This document shows positions 28,632 through 38,381 of a stretch of 60,948 nt of DNA, in pieces; within the stretch, counting starts at the first letter, position 1; each line of letters begins with the position of its first letter. The notes beneath the pieces are model-generated. The model saw nothing but the letters and a program-made list of their open reading frames with translations. It had not been told where the DNA came from and made no database searches. A program made the translations under genes and the position numbers. This DNA comes from Corynebacterium amycolatum SK46 (GTDB lineage: Bacteria; Actinomycetota; Actinomycetes; Mycobacteriales; Mycobacteriaceae): positions 1 to 60,948 of the forward strand of contig NZ_ABZU01000012.1 in NCBI RefSeq assembly GCF_000173655.1, written 5' to 3'.

Positions 28632-29436
28632 CGACGGTCCCCAGCGCCTTACGCACAATCGCGGAGATTGAGTCACAGGGGCTAACCACAAGTGGCGTGC
28701 CGAGGTAGCTGAGCAAGCGGAGCGGGGCAACTGAGTCGACTAGTGGAGTGGCGGCTAGCGCAGTGGCGTGCCCAGTTTGGTCACCTCGGGTTGTCTTCGG
28801 CACAAATGCCCCTGAAACCTGGGGCTCACACCCCCGTCTCAGGGTGGCGCGTTGCCGACCTTGCATCCCTGCCCCATCCGGGGGCAATGACCTTTTCGAC
28901 ACTACATCGTTATTGTTCCGTTACTTCTTTCATGTCTTGCGTCACTTTTGTCACACCATTCACACAATTTCTGATTATATAATTACAAATCAGTCCAATA
29001 TAGGGGTAGCCGAACTGCCATAAAACGCAGATTTCCCGCATTTAATACGGCCTCACACACAAACAGCCATCAGATCGCGCATATTAGGCCCGAAACGACC
29101 CGTCGCTAAGCAGCACCCTTTCCATACTCTTCACCTACCCCCGATTCCCCCCTTTTCCAGACATGCAGGGAATGAAATCAGTCACAAATAAAGGAACTTT
29201 ACCGCCATTCACCAGCCCCCAATTACCCCCGTTGTTCACTTTTTGTCATCGCTCGCTGAAGTTCGAACGCTAGTCGCTACCGGTCTGACTGTGTAAGAAT
29301 TCGACACCGTCAAACAATCTGTCCATTCCCCAAACGCTGGCTGAGAAAAACCTGGGGCGATTTCTGCACGACCGCTAAGATCGCCAAGGTCCTCGATGGC
29401 CGTGCGGACGGGTATGTAAAGAAAGTCTTGTTATTT
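28632..29436. promoter_or_regulatory. Long intergenic region upstream of the MHS transporter, no gene
   Basis: No convincing gene is seen. The right half (about 28920-29430) is clearly A/T-rich against the surroundings and carries several C-runs: ACCCCCG and TTCCCCCCTT near 29140-29152, and GCCCCCAATTACCCCCG near 29215-29232. These fit the loose RamA site pattern (4-6 C or G) of C. glutamicum, so the transporter gene may be under acetate-type carbon control. The left part has a short hairpin CACCC/GGGTG near 28832-28846. Confidence 0.4.
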
Positions 29437-30780
29437 ATGACCACTTCGATTATCGCGACTGATCCCAAACAGCGCCGCCAGGTGCTCACGGGAACTCTCG
29501 TGGGTACAACCATCGAGTTCTACGACTTTTTGATTTATGCTCAGGCAGCGGCCATTGTGCTCGCTCCGAACTTCATTGAGCCGGCTTCGAAAGCGAATCC
29601 ACAGCTAGCTCAGGTGCTCGCATGGGCCACTTTGGGCATTTCATTCCTCTTCCGCCCACTCGGCGCAGTGATTGCCGGCCATATTGGTGACCGCTACGGC
29701 CGCAAGATGATCTTGGTCTTCACCCTCATCGGTATGGGTACCGCTACTTTCTGCATCGGCCTGTTGCCGACCTATGCATCGATTGGTGTGGCTGCACCAA
29801 TCCTGCTGGTTCTCCTCCGTATCTTCCAGGGCATTTCCGCCGGCGGCGAATGGGGCGGCGCAGCCCTGATGTCCGTGGAGTACGCACCGAAGAAAAAGCG
29901 TGGCCTCTACGGTGCATTCCCGCAGGCCGGTGTCCCGCTGGGGCTGACTCTGGCCACTGGCACCATGCTGATTGTGATGTCCATCGTCGGCGAGGAGGCC
30001 TACATGGAGTGGGGCTGGCGTGTTCCGTTCCTGCTGTCCTTCATTCTGGTCCTGATTGGTTACATGATTCGCCGCAGCGTCGACGAGTCCCCTGTCTTCC
30101 AGGCAATGCAGGCTGAGGCAGCAGAGCGCTCTGCCCCGCTGCCGGAGCTCTTCCGCAACCACTGGGGCAAGGTTCTCCAGGGCGCGCTGATTTTTGCCGC
30201 TCAGCAGGCCACCGGTTACCTTGTGATTGCATTCTTCGGTGCCTACGCGCAGAAGACTCTGGGATACCCCGCAACCGTTGCATGGACCGGTACTCTCGTC
30301 GCAGGTATCTGCTGGACCATCTTCATGTTCCTCGCTGGCGCCTGGTCCGACCGAATTGGTCGCGCCAAGACCTTCATCATCGGCTACGTCCTCATCATGA
30401 TTTGGGAAGTCGTCATGTGGAACCTCCTGGAGCAGGGTCCGTTCCTCTACGTCATGACCGTGGCAATCCTCACCCTGCCACTGGCCCTGACCTTTGGCCC
30501 ACAGCCGGCTATGTACTCTGAGATGTTCCCGGCGGAGGTCCGCTACTCCGGCGCTTCCATCGCCTACGCCATCGGTGCCGTCTTGGGTGGCGCATTCGCA
30601 CCGATGATTGCCCAGATGATCATGGACTCCACTGGTAACCCGTTCTACATTTCGGTCTACCTGATTATTATGGCCGTCCCGGCGTTGATTGCGCTGTTCC
30701 TGCTGCCGAAGGGCCTCGAGGACCGAGACCTCATTGAGCACCCGGAAACTACGGTCGCCGAGGTCAAGGCACGCGTCTAG
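29437..30780 (+). CDS. MHS-family (metabolite:H+ symporter) MFS transporter
   Basis: The 447-aa protein has twelve helices and the hallmarks of the MHS group (KgtP/ProP/ShiA-like): GTTIEFYDFLIYAQAAAIV at the first helix, the motif GHIGDRYGRKMILV, and GGEWGGAALMSVEYAPKKKRG in the fourth-helix region. It should import an organic acid, amino acid or osmolyte with protons. C-run motifs upstream and the acetate-gene surroundings hint at a carboxylate. The ATG at 29437 is preferred over a TTG at 29428. A strong terminator follows. Confidence 0.86.
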   Translation: MTTSIIATDPKQRRQVLTGTLVGTTIEFYDFLIYAQAAAIVLAPNFIEPASKANPQLAQVLAWATLGISFLFRPLGAVIAGHIGDRYGRKMILVFTLIGMGTATFCIGLLPTYASIGVAAPILLVLLRIFQGISAGGEWGGAALMSVEYAPKKKRGLYGAFPQAGVPLGLTLATGTMLIVMSIVGEEAYMEWGWRVPFLLSFILVLIGYMIRRSVDESPVFQAMQAEAAERSAPLPELFRNHWGKVLQGALIFAAQQATGYLVIAFFGAYAQKTLGYPATVAWTGTLVAGICWTIFMFLAGAWSDRIGRAKTFIIGYVLIMIWEVVMWNLLEQGPFLYVMTVAILTLPLALTFGPQPAMYSEMFPAEVRYSGASIAYAIGAVLGGAFAPMIAQMIMDSTGNPFYISVYLIIMAVPALIALFLLPKGLEDRDLIEHPETTVAEVKARV

Positions 30781-30829
30781 CACCCCTGGCAAAAAGGTTT
30801 GTCTCCCATTTCGGGAACCTGATTTCACG

Positions 30830-30879
30830 AGCCGTCGTCAAGCACTGCACAACGCAGCATTTGCTTGACGACGGCTTTT
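30830..30879 (+). terminator. Intrinsic terminator built from two GCTTNACGACG motifs
   Basis: The 14-bp arms AGCCGTCGTCAAGC (30830-30843) and GCTTGACGACGGCT (30863-30876) pair perfectly and are followed by TTT. Each arm contains a copy of the window-wide motif GCTTNACGACG, in opposite orientation. It ends the MHS transporter gene. Confidence 0.88.
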
Positions 30880-30999
30880 GCGTTTCCACCTTCTTTTATC
30901 TCGGTAACTGGTTTTTCTCTTGCCGCGGCCCCGATTTCCTCATGAGCTTCTCAGTCGAAAGCGGCTGACAAGCCCCAGATATCCCATTAACGTTGGGTT

Positions 31000-33051
31000 A
31001 TGGCACAGACTTCTTCCAGCTCCACGCGAATCCCCCGCCGTCGCTCGACCGACGCTCCGAAGACACTCCCCTCCCGTCCTGAACCGGAAGTGGCAAGCGC
31101 GCTGCAAAAGGTCCTGGACGGCTATTTCCCCGAGGCGCGCGCTGATGTCCGCGCCCTTTTAGAAGACCCCTCTCTACGGCCCACCTCTGGGCTGACCGTG
31201 GAGGAGGCCAGGCAGCACACCACCGAGGCGCTTTCCAAGGTGCTTAAGACCGGCATGCCCTATGGTGCTTTCCGCACTGACCAGGGCGGCACAGGAGATA
31301 CCGGTGGCACTCTCACCGGGATTGAAATGCTTGGCCACACCGACTTGTCGTTGATGGTGAAGTCCGGAGTGCAGTGGGGGCTCTTCGGCGGCGCTGTCAG
31401 CAACTTGGGAACTGAGCGTCACGGTGAGTTGGTGCGGGATCTCATTGAACTGCGCGCACTCGGTTGTTTTGCGATGACCGAACGCGGCCACGGCTCCGAC
31501 GTGCAATCACTCGAGACCACGGCGCACTACGACTCCGAGACGGAAGAATTCATCCTCAATTCCCCTACGGCTTCCTCCGAGAAGTGGTTTTTGGGCAACG
31601 CCGCGCGCGATGGGCGCTGGGCTGCGGTCTTTTGCCAGCTCTACACACCAGGGCAGGAAGAATCCCATGGTGTGCACTGCATTGTCGTTCGAATCCGCAA
31701 TGATGATGGTTCGCCTGTCGACGGGGTTGCTATCGGCGACCACGGCACCAAGGGGGGCCTCTTGGGCGTGGACAACGGCACTCTCATGTTCAATCATTAC
31801 CGCGTGCCACGGGAGAATCTGCTTAACCGTTTTGCAGATGTCTCGGCCACTGGCGAGTACAGCAGCGATATTGACAGCCCCAATGCACGGTTTTTCACAA
31901 TGCTCGGTGCCCTCGTTCGCGGCCGCGTGACAGTCGGTGCGGCCGCTGGTGCGGCAACCCGCACCGCACTGACCATCGGCACCAAGTACGCACACTTGCG
32001 GCGCCAATTTGCTCCCGACGATTCGATGCCGGAAAAGAAACTCATTGAGCACCGCCAGCACCGAATCCGACTACTCCCCCGCATTGCGCGTTCGTACGGT
32101 CTGCAATTTGCCACCAACCTGCTAATCAAGCGGATTCACGACCTCGAAGCGGAAGGTCTGGACCGCGCGAATCTAACCCCGGAGCAGGCTCGCGATCTGC
32201 GTGAAGCGGAGGCGCATGCCGCCGCATTGAAGGTTGCCAACACCGCACATGCCACCGATGCCATCCAGGAGATGCGTGAGGCCACCGGTGGAGCTGGCTA
32301 CATGGCAGAAAACCTGCTGACCATCCTCAAGGAAGACTCTGACGTATTCACCACCTTTGAGGGCGACAACGTGGTGATGTTACAGCTGGTCACCAAAGAA
32401 CTCTTGGGTGGTTTCGCTCGGGAGGTGCAGAGTTTTTCCAACCTGGAAATGGTGCGCTTCGGCCTCGACAATTTCAGTGGCATATTGCGCCGTCGCACCG
32501 GTGCGGATGCCGTCGTCCAGAATCTCTTGGACGCACTGACTGACGCTGATGAGTCCTCGCTCTTTGACCCCGCCAGCCAGATGCAACTGCTCATCGAGCG
32601 CGAGAACCGACTTCTCAAGTCCCTTGCTCGCAGGCTGCGCCCGGCGCGGAAATTGCCTGTTGAGAAGGCCGCGAAGCTGGTGGACAAGGTCCAGGATCAC
32701 ATGATTTCCTGTGCGTGGGCGCATATCGATCGCATGATCTTGGAAGCATTCTTCGAAGCCGAATCCACGCTCACAGACGAGCGCTCTCAAGAAGTGCTCG
32801 AGCAGGTTCGTGATGTGTTCTTCTTGTCGGTTGTCTGCGATAACGCCGGCTGGTTCTTGGAGCAGTCACTACTCACCGGTACTCGTACCAAGGGCGCGCG
32901 GGCGGGCTTGGCCGATCTGGTTGATTCCCTTGGTCCCTGGTCTGAGGTACTTGTCGACGCCTTTGGTGTCCCCAGCACCATGCTGGATATCCCCATGATG
33001 GAGCCTTATGAAGCGATGACGCCAAAGGCTAAGGCCAACCCGGCTAGTTAG
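31000..33051 (+). CDS. Acyl-CoA dehydrogenase / acyl-CoA oxidase family protein
   Basis: The 683-aa protein is longer than common acyl-CoA dehydrogenases (about 380-400 aa) and resembles the acyl-CoA oxidase layout with an extra C-terminal helical domain. FAD/substrate segments include CFAMTERGHGSDVQSLETTA and SSEKWFLGNAA. Near residue 450, TFEGDNVVMLQLVTKELL contains the glutamate position used as catalytic base in oxidases. It would carry out the first step of beta-oxidation. TAACGT lies 6 nt before the ATG, suggesting a leaderless start. The first 20 residues are Ser/Arg-rich and probably disordered. Confidence 0.85.
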   Translation: MAQTSSSSTRIPRRRSTDAPKTLPSRPEPEVASALQKVLDGYFPEARADVRALLEDPSLRPTSGLTVEEARQHTTEALSKVLKTGMPYGAFRTDQGGTGDTGGTLTGIEMLGHTDLSLMVKSGVQWGLFGGAVSNLGTERHGELVRDLIELRALGCFAMTERGHGSDVQSLETTAHYDSETEEFILNSPTASSEKWFLGNAARDGRWAAVFCQLYTPGQEESHGVHCIVVRIRNDDGSPVDGVAIGDHGTKGGLLGVDNGTLMFNHYRVPRENLLNRFADVSATGEYSSDIDSPNARFFTMLGALVRGRVTVGAAAGAATRTALTIGTKYAHLRRQFAPDDSMPEKKLIEHRQHRIRLLPRIARSYGLQFATNLLIKRIHDLEAEGLDRANLTPEQARDLREAEAHAAALKVANTAHATDAIQEMREATGGAGYMAENLLTILKEDSDVFTTFEGDNVVMLQLVTKELLGGFAREVQSFSNLEMVRFGLDNFSGILRRRTGADAVVQNLLDALTDADESSLFDPASQMQLLIERENRLLKSLARRLRPARKLPVEKAAKLVDKVQDHMISCAWAHIDRMILEAFFEAESTLTDERSQEVLEQVRDVFFLSVVCDNAGWFLEQSLLTGTRTKGARAGLADLVDSLGPWSEVLVDAFGVPSTMLDIPMMEPYEAMTPKAKANPAS

Positions 33052-33059
33052 CGGGTTGG

Positions 33060-34031
33060 CTACTGCGCCAAGAAACCTTCCAGCCCAGTCACAGTGGCCT
33101 CTGCCAAGCGCTGACGGCCTTCGTTGGAGTTTAAGAGGGCAATATCGCTGCTGTCGCGCATGTTGCCGTATTCGATCAGTGCCTTTGGCTTCGTCGATAG
33201 GTTGAGTCCGGTGAGGTCTGCGCGCGGATTCAGCCCTTCGCTGCCAAGATAGTTAGACGGAGCAAAACCAGCGGCAACAAAGGCATCGCGCAGGGCGGTT
33301 GCCAGCGCGGTAGAGCCCTGCTCGTCATTATTGGCGAGTGGCTGAGAAATCGCCGACACATGGAATCCGCGGTTGCCCTCTCCAGCGCCGTCAGCGTGGA
33401 GGCTCACCACGGCATCGGCGTTGGAAGCATTTTCCTTCTCTGCGCGGGCATCTATGCAATCTGCACGACCAGCGTCATCCTCGCGGCTGAGCAGCACCTG
33501 AGCACCGCGCTGTTCGAGCAGCTGCTTGATTTCCTGCGCCATCAGCCAGTTGAACTCGTGCTCCGGGAAGCCGTCATTGGAAGCGGTTCCGGAGGTATTA
33601 CACGGCTTTTGTCCACCGCGACCGTCAGTGACCATCAGGTCAGCAGGTGGTGGGGTGCCGGCGTGCCCCGGATCGAGGTAGATGACCTTACCGGCTACAG
33701 CGCTGGAGCCGTCGGCACGCGAAGTAGAGCGATTAGCTTGCTGTTGTGGTGCGTCGCCCGGAGCGACTGCGTCAGGGTTAGCAGAATCAGGCATTGCAAA
33801 CTCCTCATTCGGCGGAGTGGGGTTCGGCATCTGCATGGCCTCTTCCTCAGCTGCCAAGGAGGTTTGAGTTTCCGTCGACGCAGCTTGCTGAGCGCTTCGC
33901 GCGTTGGAGGCCTCCGTGTCGATGGTGCAGGCTACAAGACCGGCTGGCACAACTGCTGCAGCCACCAAAGCCACAGCTAGTCGTCCTGCTGATTGCTGTA
34001 CTGCTCGTCGCTGGTGTCCGGGCTGCCTCAT
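33060..34031 (-). CDS. N-acetylmuramoyl-L-alanine amidase, lipoprotein
   Basis: The 323-aa zinc amidase would cut the bond between muramic acid and the stem peptide in peptidoglycan. The N-terminus has a basic start, a hydrophobic helix and a lipobox ending AGLVAC (about residues 32-37), so a membrane-anchored lipoprotein is expected. A Gln/Glu/Pro-rich linker precedes the Amidase_3 domain, with zinc ligands in YLDPGHAG, the acidic FPEHEFNW and VSLHADGAG. The active-site glutamate is in KALIEYGNMR. The start is set by AGGAGA 7 nt upstream of 34031; the frame runs on to the tRNA without support. Confidence 0.9.
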   Translation of the reverse strand: MRQPGHQRRAVQQSAGRLAVALVAAAVVPAGLVACTIDTEASNARSAQQAASTETQTSLAAEEEAMQMPNPTPPNEEFAMPDSANPDAVAPGDAPQQQANRSTSRADGSSAVAGKVIYLDPGHAGTPPPADLMVTDGRGGQKPCNTSGTASNDGFPEHEFNWLMAQEIKQLLEQRGAQVLLSREDDAGRADCIDARAEKENASNADAVVSLHADGAGEGNRGFHVSAISQPLANNDEQGSTALATALRDAFVAAGFAPSNYLGSEGLNPRADLTGLNLSTKPKALIEYGNMRDSSDIALLNSNEGRQRLAEATVTGLEGFLAQ

Positions 34032-34195
34032 AGTGCGTTCTCCTAGTTTCCGCGTACCTGCCATGTGCTGAGTAACAGTAGCAAACACTCGATTGAGAGT
34101 CCCGGCTCCGAAAACTCTTCCCTCTTCGTTTCCGGGGAACCACCCCACTCCTCGGCCTGCCGCCGGATTCGCTCTCCTCATGTTTGACCGATCCA

Positions 34196-34236
34196 AAAAA
34201 TAAAAAACGGGACCCCTTTTAAAGGATCCCGTTTCA
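34196..34236 (-). terminator. Intrinsic terminator after tRNA-Thr
   Basis: On the minus strand AAACGGGATCC pairs with GGGTCCCGTTT around a short A/T loop, followed by TTTTTTATTTTTT. It begins 6 bp beyond the tRNA. Confidence 0.85.
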
Positions 34237-34241
34237 CACCG

Positions 34242-34314
34242 AGCCGCCTGCGAGAATCGAACTCGCGACCTTCTCATTACGAGTGAGATGCTCTACCGAC
34301 TGAGCTAAGGCGGC
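34242..34314 (-). tRNA. tRNA-Thr (anticodon CGT)
   Basis: The 73-nt cloverleaf has a 7-bp acceptor stem (GCCGCCT/AGGCGGC), D-arm AGCTCAGTCGGTAGAGC, anticodon stem TCTCA/TGAGA with loop CTCGTAA, and T-arm GCGAGTTCGATTCTCGC. The anticodon CGT reads ACG codons. The terminal CCA is not encoded. Confidence 0.96.
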
Positions 34315-34448
34315 ACGCACATTGCGCCGAGCTTTCAAGCAAGCAGAAATAACCCTGCACAAAATGTACAAGCGGTAATACTACTGCACTGCCCCCATCG
34401 CTACCAAAATGGGGACTGCAGTCCGATGAATTAGGTGCTTTTCCCGGC

Positions 34449-35804
34449 TTACCTGCGACCAACCTGCCCTGCGATCTGCAATTTAGCCATCAATTCATCC
34501 ATCAAGACCGTCAGCTTCACTGCAGTCACGAGCATGCCGCGCACCTCGGTGACAGCATCAATGGAGGCCAATATCGCCTCCGGCGGAAGACGTCGGGCAA
34601 GCTCCGTCGCTGTCCGACGACGGTCTGGATTAATGAGGTAGACGGCACCATTCCCAAACTCGGAATCAGCACCAGAAGCCGACCCAGCACGTTCCGCCCC
34701 AAACGCCAGCACCAGGGCGTCACGGTAAAGACCCATAATGTCGGTCAACGACAGGTCAATCAGATCTGACTCCGCGCGCCTGCGCCGCCGCTTTTGATTA
34801 TCCTCCAGTTCCTTAATCACACCTTTAGAGCCGCGCAGCGCCGCCTGCGCACCCTTGCCAGACGCACCTACACCCAACGAGCGCTCAAGGTTCTCCAGCT
34901 CCTCAGCCTCTAGTGGCTCCATCCGCCGCTTAACCTCGCCAGCCACTTCGTTGGCTAGCTCTCGCGCCGCCAAATACGACTTCGCCGGGTCGAACACGGC
35001 CTCCACGAAATCCAGGGCCTTACCCCGCCAGGCACGCGAACCCTCATCGGAGACAAAGCCACGCGCACGCCCAATATGACCGTTGGACACCGTCGCGGCC
35101 CAGACCGCTTGCTCGTCGGTAAGCTCTGGCCGCTCGGCGCGCAGGAGGTTTGCAACGTCGTCGATATGCGGCGTCGGCACATAAACGTGGCGGCAGCGCG
35201 AACGGAGCGTAACGGAGAAATCCTCCGCGTTCGTCGTTGGTGCGCACATGATGATGACAGTGCGCAGCGGCGGTTCTTCCACCACCTTGAGCAGCGCATT
35301 TGAAGCGGATTCGTTGAGACGGTCGGCGTCTTCGATGATTAGCACGCGACAATCCGCCGTCGTGGGCATCTTGTAGGCCCAGGGCCGCAGCTCGTCCCTC
35401 ACCGTCGCCACGGAAATGATGGTGCCCTCCGGGCGCACGATTTTGATATCGCCATGCGTTCCCGCCAGCGCCGTCCGGCAGCCCTCGCACTCGCCACATC
35501 CGGGGTTGTCATGTCGCGTGCACAGCAGCGCCGCCGCAAACGCCGTCGCCGTCACCGACCGCCCCGACCCCGCAGGTCCCGTGAACAGCCAGGCGTGCGT
35601 CATGTCCGAGTCGCGTGGCACATCGCTTAACGACGACCCCGCGTCCCCACCTTCCGGCGAAACCTCCACCCCATCGCCTGCCAGCGGTTGACCATTGGCA
35701 AAGCGATAATGCGCAGCGCGCACAGCAGCCTGTAGCCGCTGGCGAACCCCACCGGTTTCGGGCATACGAGAAAACACGCTGCGCTCTGTCATGGGCTCTG
35801 TCAT
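34449..35804 (-). CDS. holB: DNA polymerase III subunit delta'
   Basis: The 451-aa clamp-loader subunit has the P-loop-like TGPAGSGRSVTATAF with Arg in place of the usual Lys, as expected for the non-hydrolysing delta' subunit. A zinc-binding cluster follows (CTRHDNPGCGECEGC), then the sensor region LIIEDADRLNESASNALLKV and PPLRTVIIMCAPT. C-terminal helices complete the family layout. The ATG at 35804 is chosen because a TAGAGT -10 box lies 7 nt upstream (leaderless). It is divergent from the adenylate cyclase gene, the same order as Rv3644c-Rv3645. Confidence 0.93.
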   Translation of the reverse strand: MTEPMTERSVFSRMPETGGVRQRLQAAVRAAHYRFANGQPLAGDGVEVSPEGGDAGSSLSDVPRDSDMTHAWLFTGPAGSGRSVTATAFAAALLCTRHDNPGCGECEGCRTALAGTHGDIKIVRPEGTIISVATVRDELRPWAYKMPTTADCRVLIIEDADRLNESASNALLKVVEEPPLRTVIIMCAPTTNAEDFSVTLRSRCRHVYVPTPHIDDVANLLRAERPELTDEQAVWAATVSNGHIGRARGFVSDEGSRAWRGKALDFVEAVFDPAKSYLAARELANEVAGEVKRRMEPLEAEELENLERSLGVGASGKGAQAALRGSKGVIKELEDNQKRRRRRAESDLIDLSLTDIMGLYRDALVLAFGAERAGSASGADSEFGNGAVYLINPDRRRTATELARRLPPEAILASIDAVTEVRGMLVTAVKLTVLMDELMAKLQIAGQVGRR

Positions 35805-35886
35805 GGCCACAACTCTAGCGCGCCCCACGAGCATCTTGTGAGGTAACAACTCCCTGCAATCCGGGGTTGCCACTAAAGTAGTAATC
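35805..35886. promoter_or_regulatory. Divergent leaderless promoters of holB and the cyclase gene
   Basis: TAGAGT on the minus strand (35812-35817) and TAAAGT on the plus strand (35874-35879) each end 7 nt before the start codon of holB and the adenylate cyclase gene. No ribosome-binding sites are present. The gap is 82 bp, the same length as at the lpd divergent promoter. Confidence 0.6.
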
Positions 35887-37413
35887 ATGCAACGGCTCTG
35901 GCGAAATCTGAAATGGCTAAGCGGGACAATGTGGCCTGCTTATGCCTCATTTATCTTCGTCTGCAACCTTGTCGGAGCCATGATTGTCGGCTTATTCCTC
36001 GGCATGCTGTTGCCACTGAACCAAGAAACTCACTTGCCGCGGTTGGCTAATGGGGTCATCTATGGCCTGGCTGGGTACCTGGTTCTGGCAATTATCGCGG
36101 GTATCGGCACTACCTGGATTCTGTTCAAGCCACTACTGAAGTGGCAGCGTCATCCAGAGCTGCACGATCCGCGGCGGGTGCGCTATCTGGTCATGCGCGT
36201 GCCAATTTATCAGGCGCTTTTGGGTACGGTCATTTGGTCTTTGGGCGTGATTGTCTTCAGCGCGGTCGCGTTCGCCTATGACAGCAAGATTGGCATGATG
36301 GTGCTGATTACCTCGGTGCTCGGCGGTGCCATGGTGGCGCTGTTGACCTACCTAATTGCAGAGCGCATGGTGCGTCCGGTCGCGGTGGAGGCGCTGGCAC
36401 GTAGGGCTCCGGATTCTTCGTTGGAGCCGCCGATTGGTCACCGTCTGCGCCAGACGTGGGTGTTGACCAGCGGTGTTCCAGTAGTGGCAATCTTGCTTGT
36501 GCTCCTGGGGCAGCGCCGTGGCATGTTCACAGATGATGCGGCAGATTTGCTGCCCACCATCACCGCGCTGGCAATTCTGGCTCTGATTACCGGCTATTTC
36601 GGCACGATGCTGGCCAGCATGTCCATCGTTGACCCGATTCGGGATCTCACGGGCGCAATTAACAAGGTCCGCCAGGGCCAGGTGGATACGCGCGTGCCTA
36701 TTTACGACGGCTCCGAGATGGGTGTCCTCCAAGCGGGCTTCAATGAAATGATGCGTGGCTTGCAGGAGCGTCAGCGGGTCCGTGACCTCTTTGGCCGTTA
36801 CGTCGGATCTGAGGTCGCCCGCAAGGCTCTGGAAGAAAAGCCAACTTTGGGCGGCGAGAATCGCCTGGTCGCGGTGCTGTTTGTGGATGTAATTGGTTCA
36901 ACCAACTTCGCGGAGAAGAACTCGCCAGAGGTCGTTGTCCGCGAACTCAATGCGTTCTTCGACCACGTTGTCGACTGTGTGCACCGCAATAAGGGCATTA
37001 TCAACAAGTTCCAGGGTGACGCAGCTCTGGCGGTCTTCGGCGCTCCCCTGCCCCTCGACGACACGGCTGGTCACGCTCTCACCGCAGCCCGTGAACTGCG
37101 CGAGGAACTGCTCGACCTCCAACTCAGCGCTGGCATTGGCGTCTCCGCCGGTCATGTCGTCGCCGGCCACATCGGTGCTCGTGACCGCTTTGAGTACACG
37201 GTTATTGGTGACGCGGTTAACCAGGCTGCTCGTCTGACCGAGCTGGCCAAGGACACCCCGGGCCGCGTGCTCGCCACGGCTTCCACTATCCGCCTGGCCA
37301 ACGAGGACGAGCAGGCTCGCTGGACCACCCTGAAGTCCGTGGAGCTGCGCGGCCGCACGCACATGACGCAGCTTGCGCGCCCGGTGCGCCCGACGCTTGC
37401 CGACGAGGCCTAG
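35887..37413 (+). CDS. Membrane-bound class III adenylate/guanylate cyclase with HAMP domain
   Basis: The 508-aa protein has six N-terminal membrane helices (residues 15-240), a HAMP linker (about 245-300) and a C-terminal cyclase homology domain. Metal-binding aspartates are seen in LFVDVIGSTNF (about residue 335) and in NKFQGDAALAVFGAP (about 378); transition-state residues lie in VIGDAVNQAARL (about 440). It makes cAMP, the ligand of GlxR, a global regulator of carbon genes in corynebacteria. It matches Rv3645 and the single cyaB of C. glutamicum in layout and in its place beside holB. Confidence 0.92.
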   Translation: MQRLWRNLKWLSGTMWPAYASFIFVCNLVGAMIVGLFLGMLLPLNQETHLPRLANGVIYGLAGYLVLAIIAGIGTTWILFKPLLKWQRHPELHDPRRVRYLVMRVPIYQALLGTVIWSLGVIVFSAVAFAYDSKIGMMVLITSVLGGAMVALLTYLIAERMVRPVAVEALARRAPDSSLEPPIGHRLRQTWVLTSGVPVVAILLVLLGQRRGMFTDDAADLLPTITALAILALITGYFGTMLASMSIVDPIRDLTGAINKVRQGQVDTRVPIYDGSEMGVLQAGFNEMMRGLQERQRVRDLFGRYVGSEVARKALEEKPTLGGENRLVAVLFVDVIGSTNFAEKNSPEVVVRELNAFFDHVVDCVHRNKGIINKFQGDAALAVFGAPLPLDDTAGHALTAARELREELLDLQLSAGIGVSAGHVVAGHIGARDRFEYTVIGDAVNQAARLTELAKDTPGRVLATASTIRLANEDEQARWTTLKSVELRGRTHMTQLARPVRPTLADEA

Positions 37414-37500
37414 GGGGCAGCGGACTCGTCGGTCTCGCGGTGCTCATGCTGTGCTCGTTGGACGCCTAGCATCCCTAGACTTCTCAGACGGCGAGCGCAA

Positions 37501-37704
37501 CTACTCCACCGAGAATAAATCCCCTGGCTGGCAGTCCAGGGCTTCACACAACATAGTGAGCGTCGTGAAGCGCACGGCTTTCGCCCTGTTGTTTTTGAGC
37601 ACTGAGAGGTTGACCGGTGTGACCCCGACCTGTTCGGAAAGGGCTGCGAGCGTCATACCGCGGCTTTCCAGTAGCTCATCCAAGTGGCACACAACCTTCG
37701 CCAT
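37501..37704 (-). CDS. Small XRE-family transcriptional regulator
   Basis: The 67-aa protein is almost only a helix-turn-helix (LAALSEQVGVTPVNLSVLKN), similar to YozG-type Cro/CI regulators. Its ATG follows directly after the stop codon of the DUF2975 gene, so the pair forms one translation-coupled operon. Such XRE/DUF2975 pairs are common in Gram-positive bacteria. The likely target is its own promoter, perhaps through the palindromes at 38382-38431. Confidence 0.85.
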   Translation of the reverse strand: MAKVVCHLDELLESRGMTLAALSEQVGVTPVNLSVLKNNRAKAVRFTTLTMLCEALDCQPGDLFSVE

Positions 37705-38295
37705 TTAAATGAGCCCCTCCTGGTCTTCCTGCATTCGCGCGGCTCGGAACAACATAACTCCGAGAGTGGAGATGACCATCACAAGGACAAACCATATTCC
37801 TAGGTGCTGATAGAAATCGGCATGGTCGCGCTGGAACCACGTGCTCAGAATCAGGTCACCCGCGACCCAGTTTTCGCCCATAAGTTGCAGGAAACCACTT
37901 GCCGGATAGATCACTGCCAGCCAGGAGATAGCCATAACGCGTCGCGCAGTCTTAACCGTAAAGAACTCGCCCTTCAGGTACGAGAGTGAGAACAACACGC
38001 AGAGCACGGCAATCGCGGCGACAATAACGCATCGAACAACAGTCGCGGCAATAAACAAGGAGAGGGCTCCACCACTCATAACCTCGATAGGAACCCCTTT
38101 GTCACTTCCCAGGACTTCAGGCAGGAGCAGAGTCAGATCGCTGGGGAACTGTTGGTGAAGAACCGGGTGGCGGAGCTCAAGAAGGATGTAAGCCAGCGCA
38201 AGCACTCCGACAAAAAGGCCCGCAACTACATCCCGTCGTTCCTTAGTTTGATTGACATATGGGCCATTTGGCTTCTTGGCCTGGGGAGATGTCAT
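37705..38295 (-). CDS. DUF2975 domain-containing membrane protein
   Basis: The 196-aa protein has four hydrophobic helices (about residues 24-42, 78-104, 119-136 and 162-184) and is co-encoded with the small XRE regulator. Both features are typical of DUF2975. The function is unknown; a membrane sensor that adjusts the activity of the regulator is a reasonable guess from the pairing. No strong Shine-Dalgarno sequence is visible before the ATG at 38295. Confidence 0.8.
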   Translation of the reverse strand: MTSPQAKKPNGPYVNQTKERRDVVAGLFVGVLALAYILLELRHPVLHQQFPSDLTLLLPEVLGSDKGVPIEVMSGGALSLFIAATVVRCVIVAAIAVLCVLFSLSYLKGEFFTVKTARRVMAISWLAVIYPASGFLQLMGENWVAGDLILSTWFQRDHADFYQHLGIWFVLVMVISTLGVMLFRAARMQEDQEGLI

Positions 38296-38381
38296 AGCTA
38301 GTTTCCTTGCTGCACCGTCATTGGCGCGGTTAGTGAATTTTTTTTCCTACGGGTCGCTTGGAGCTGCAGCCAAACCCCGAC

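Noticed and set aside
28624..28902. A 92-codon open frame on the minus strand before the MFS gene
   Set aside because: Random-looking composition; it covers the -10 box of the MFS gene.
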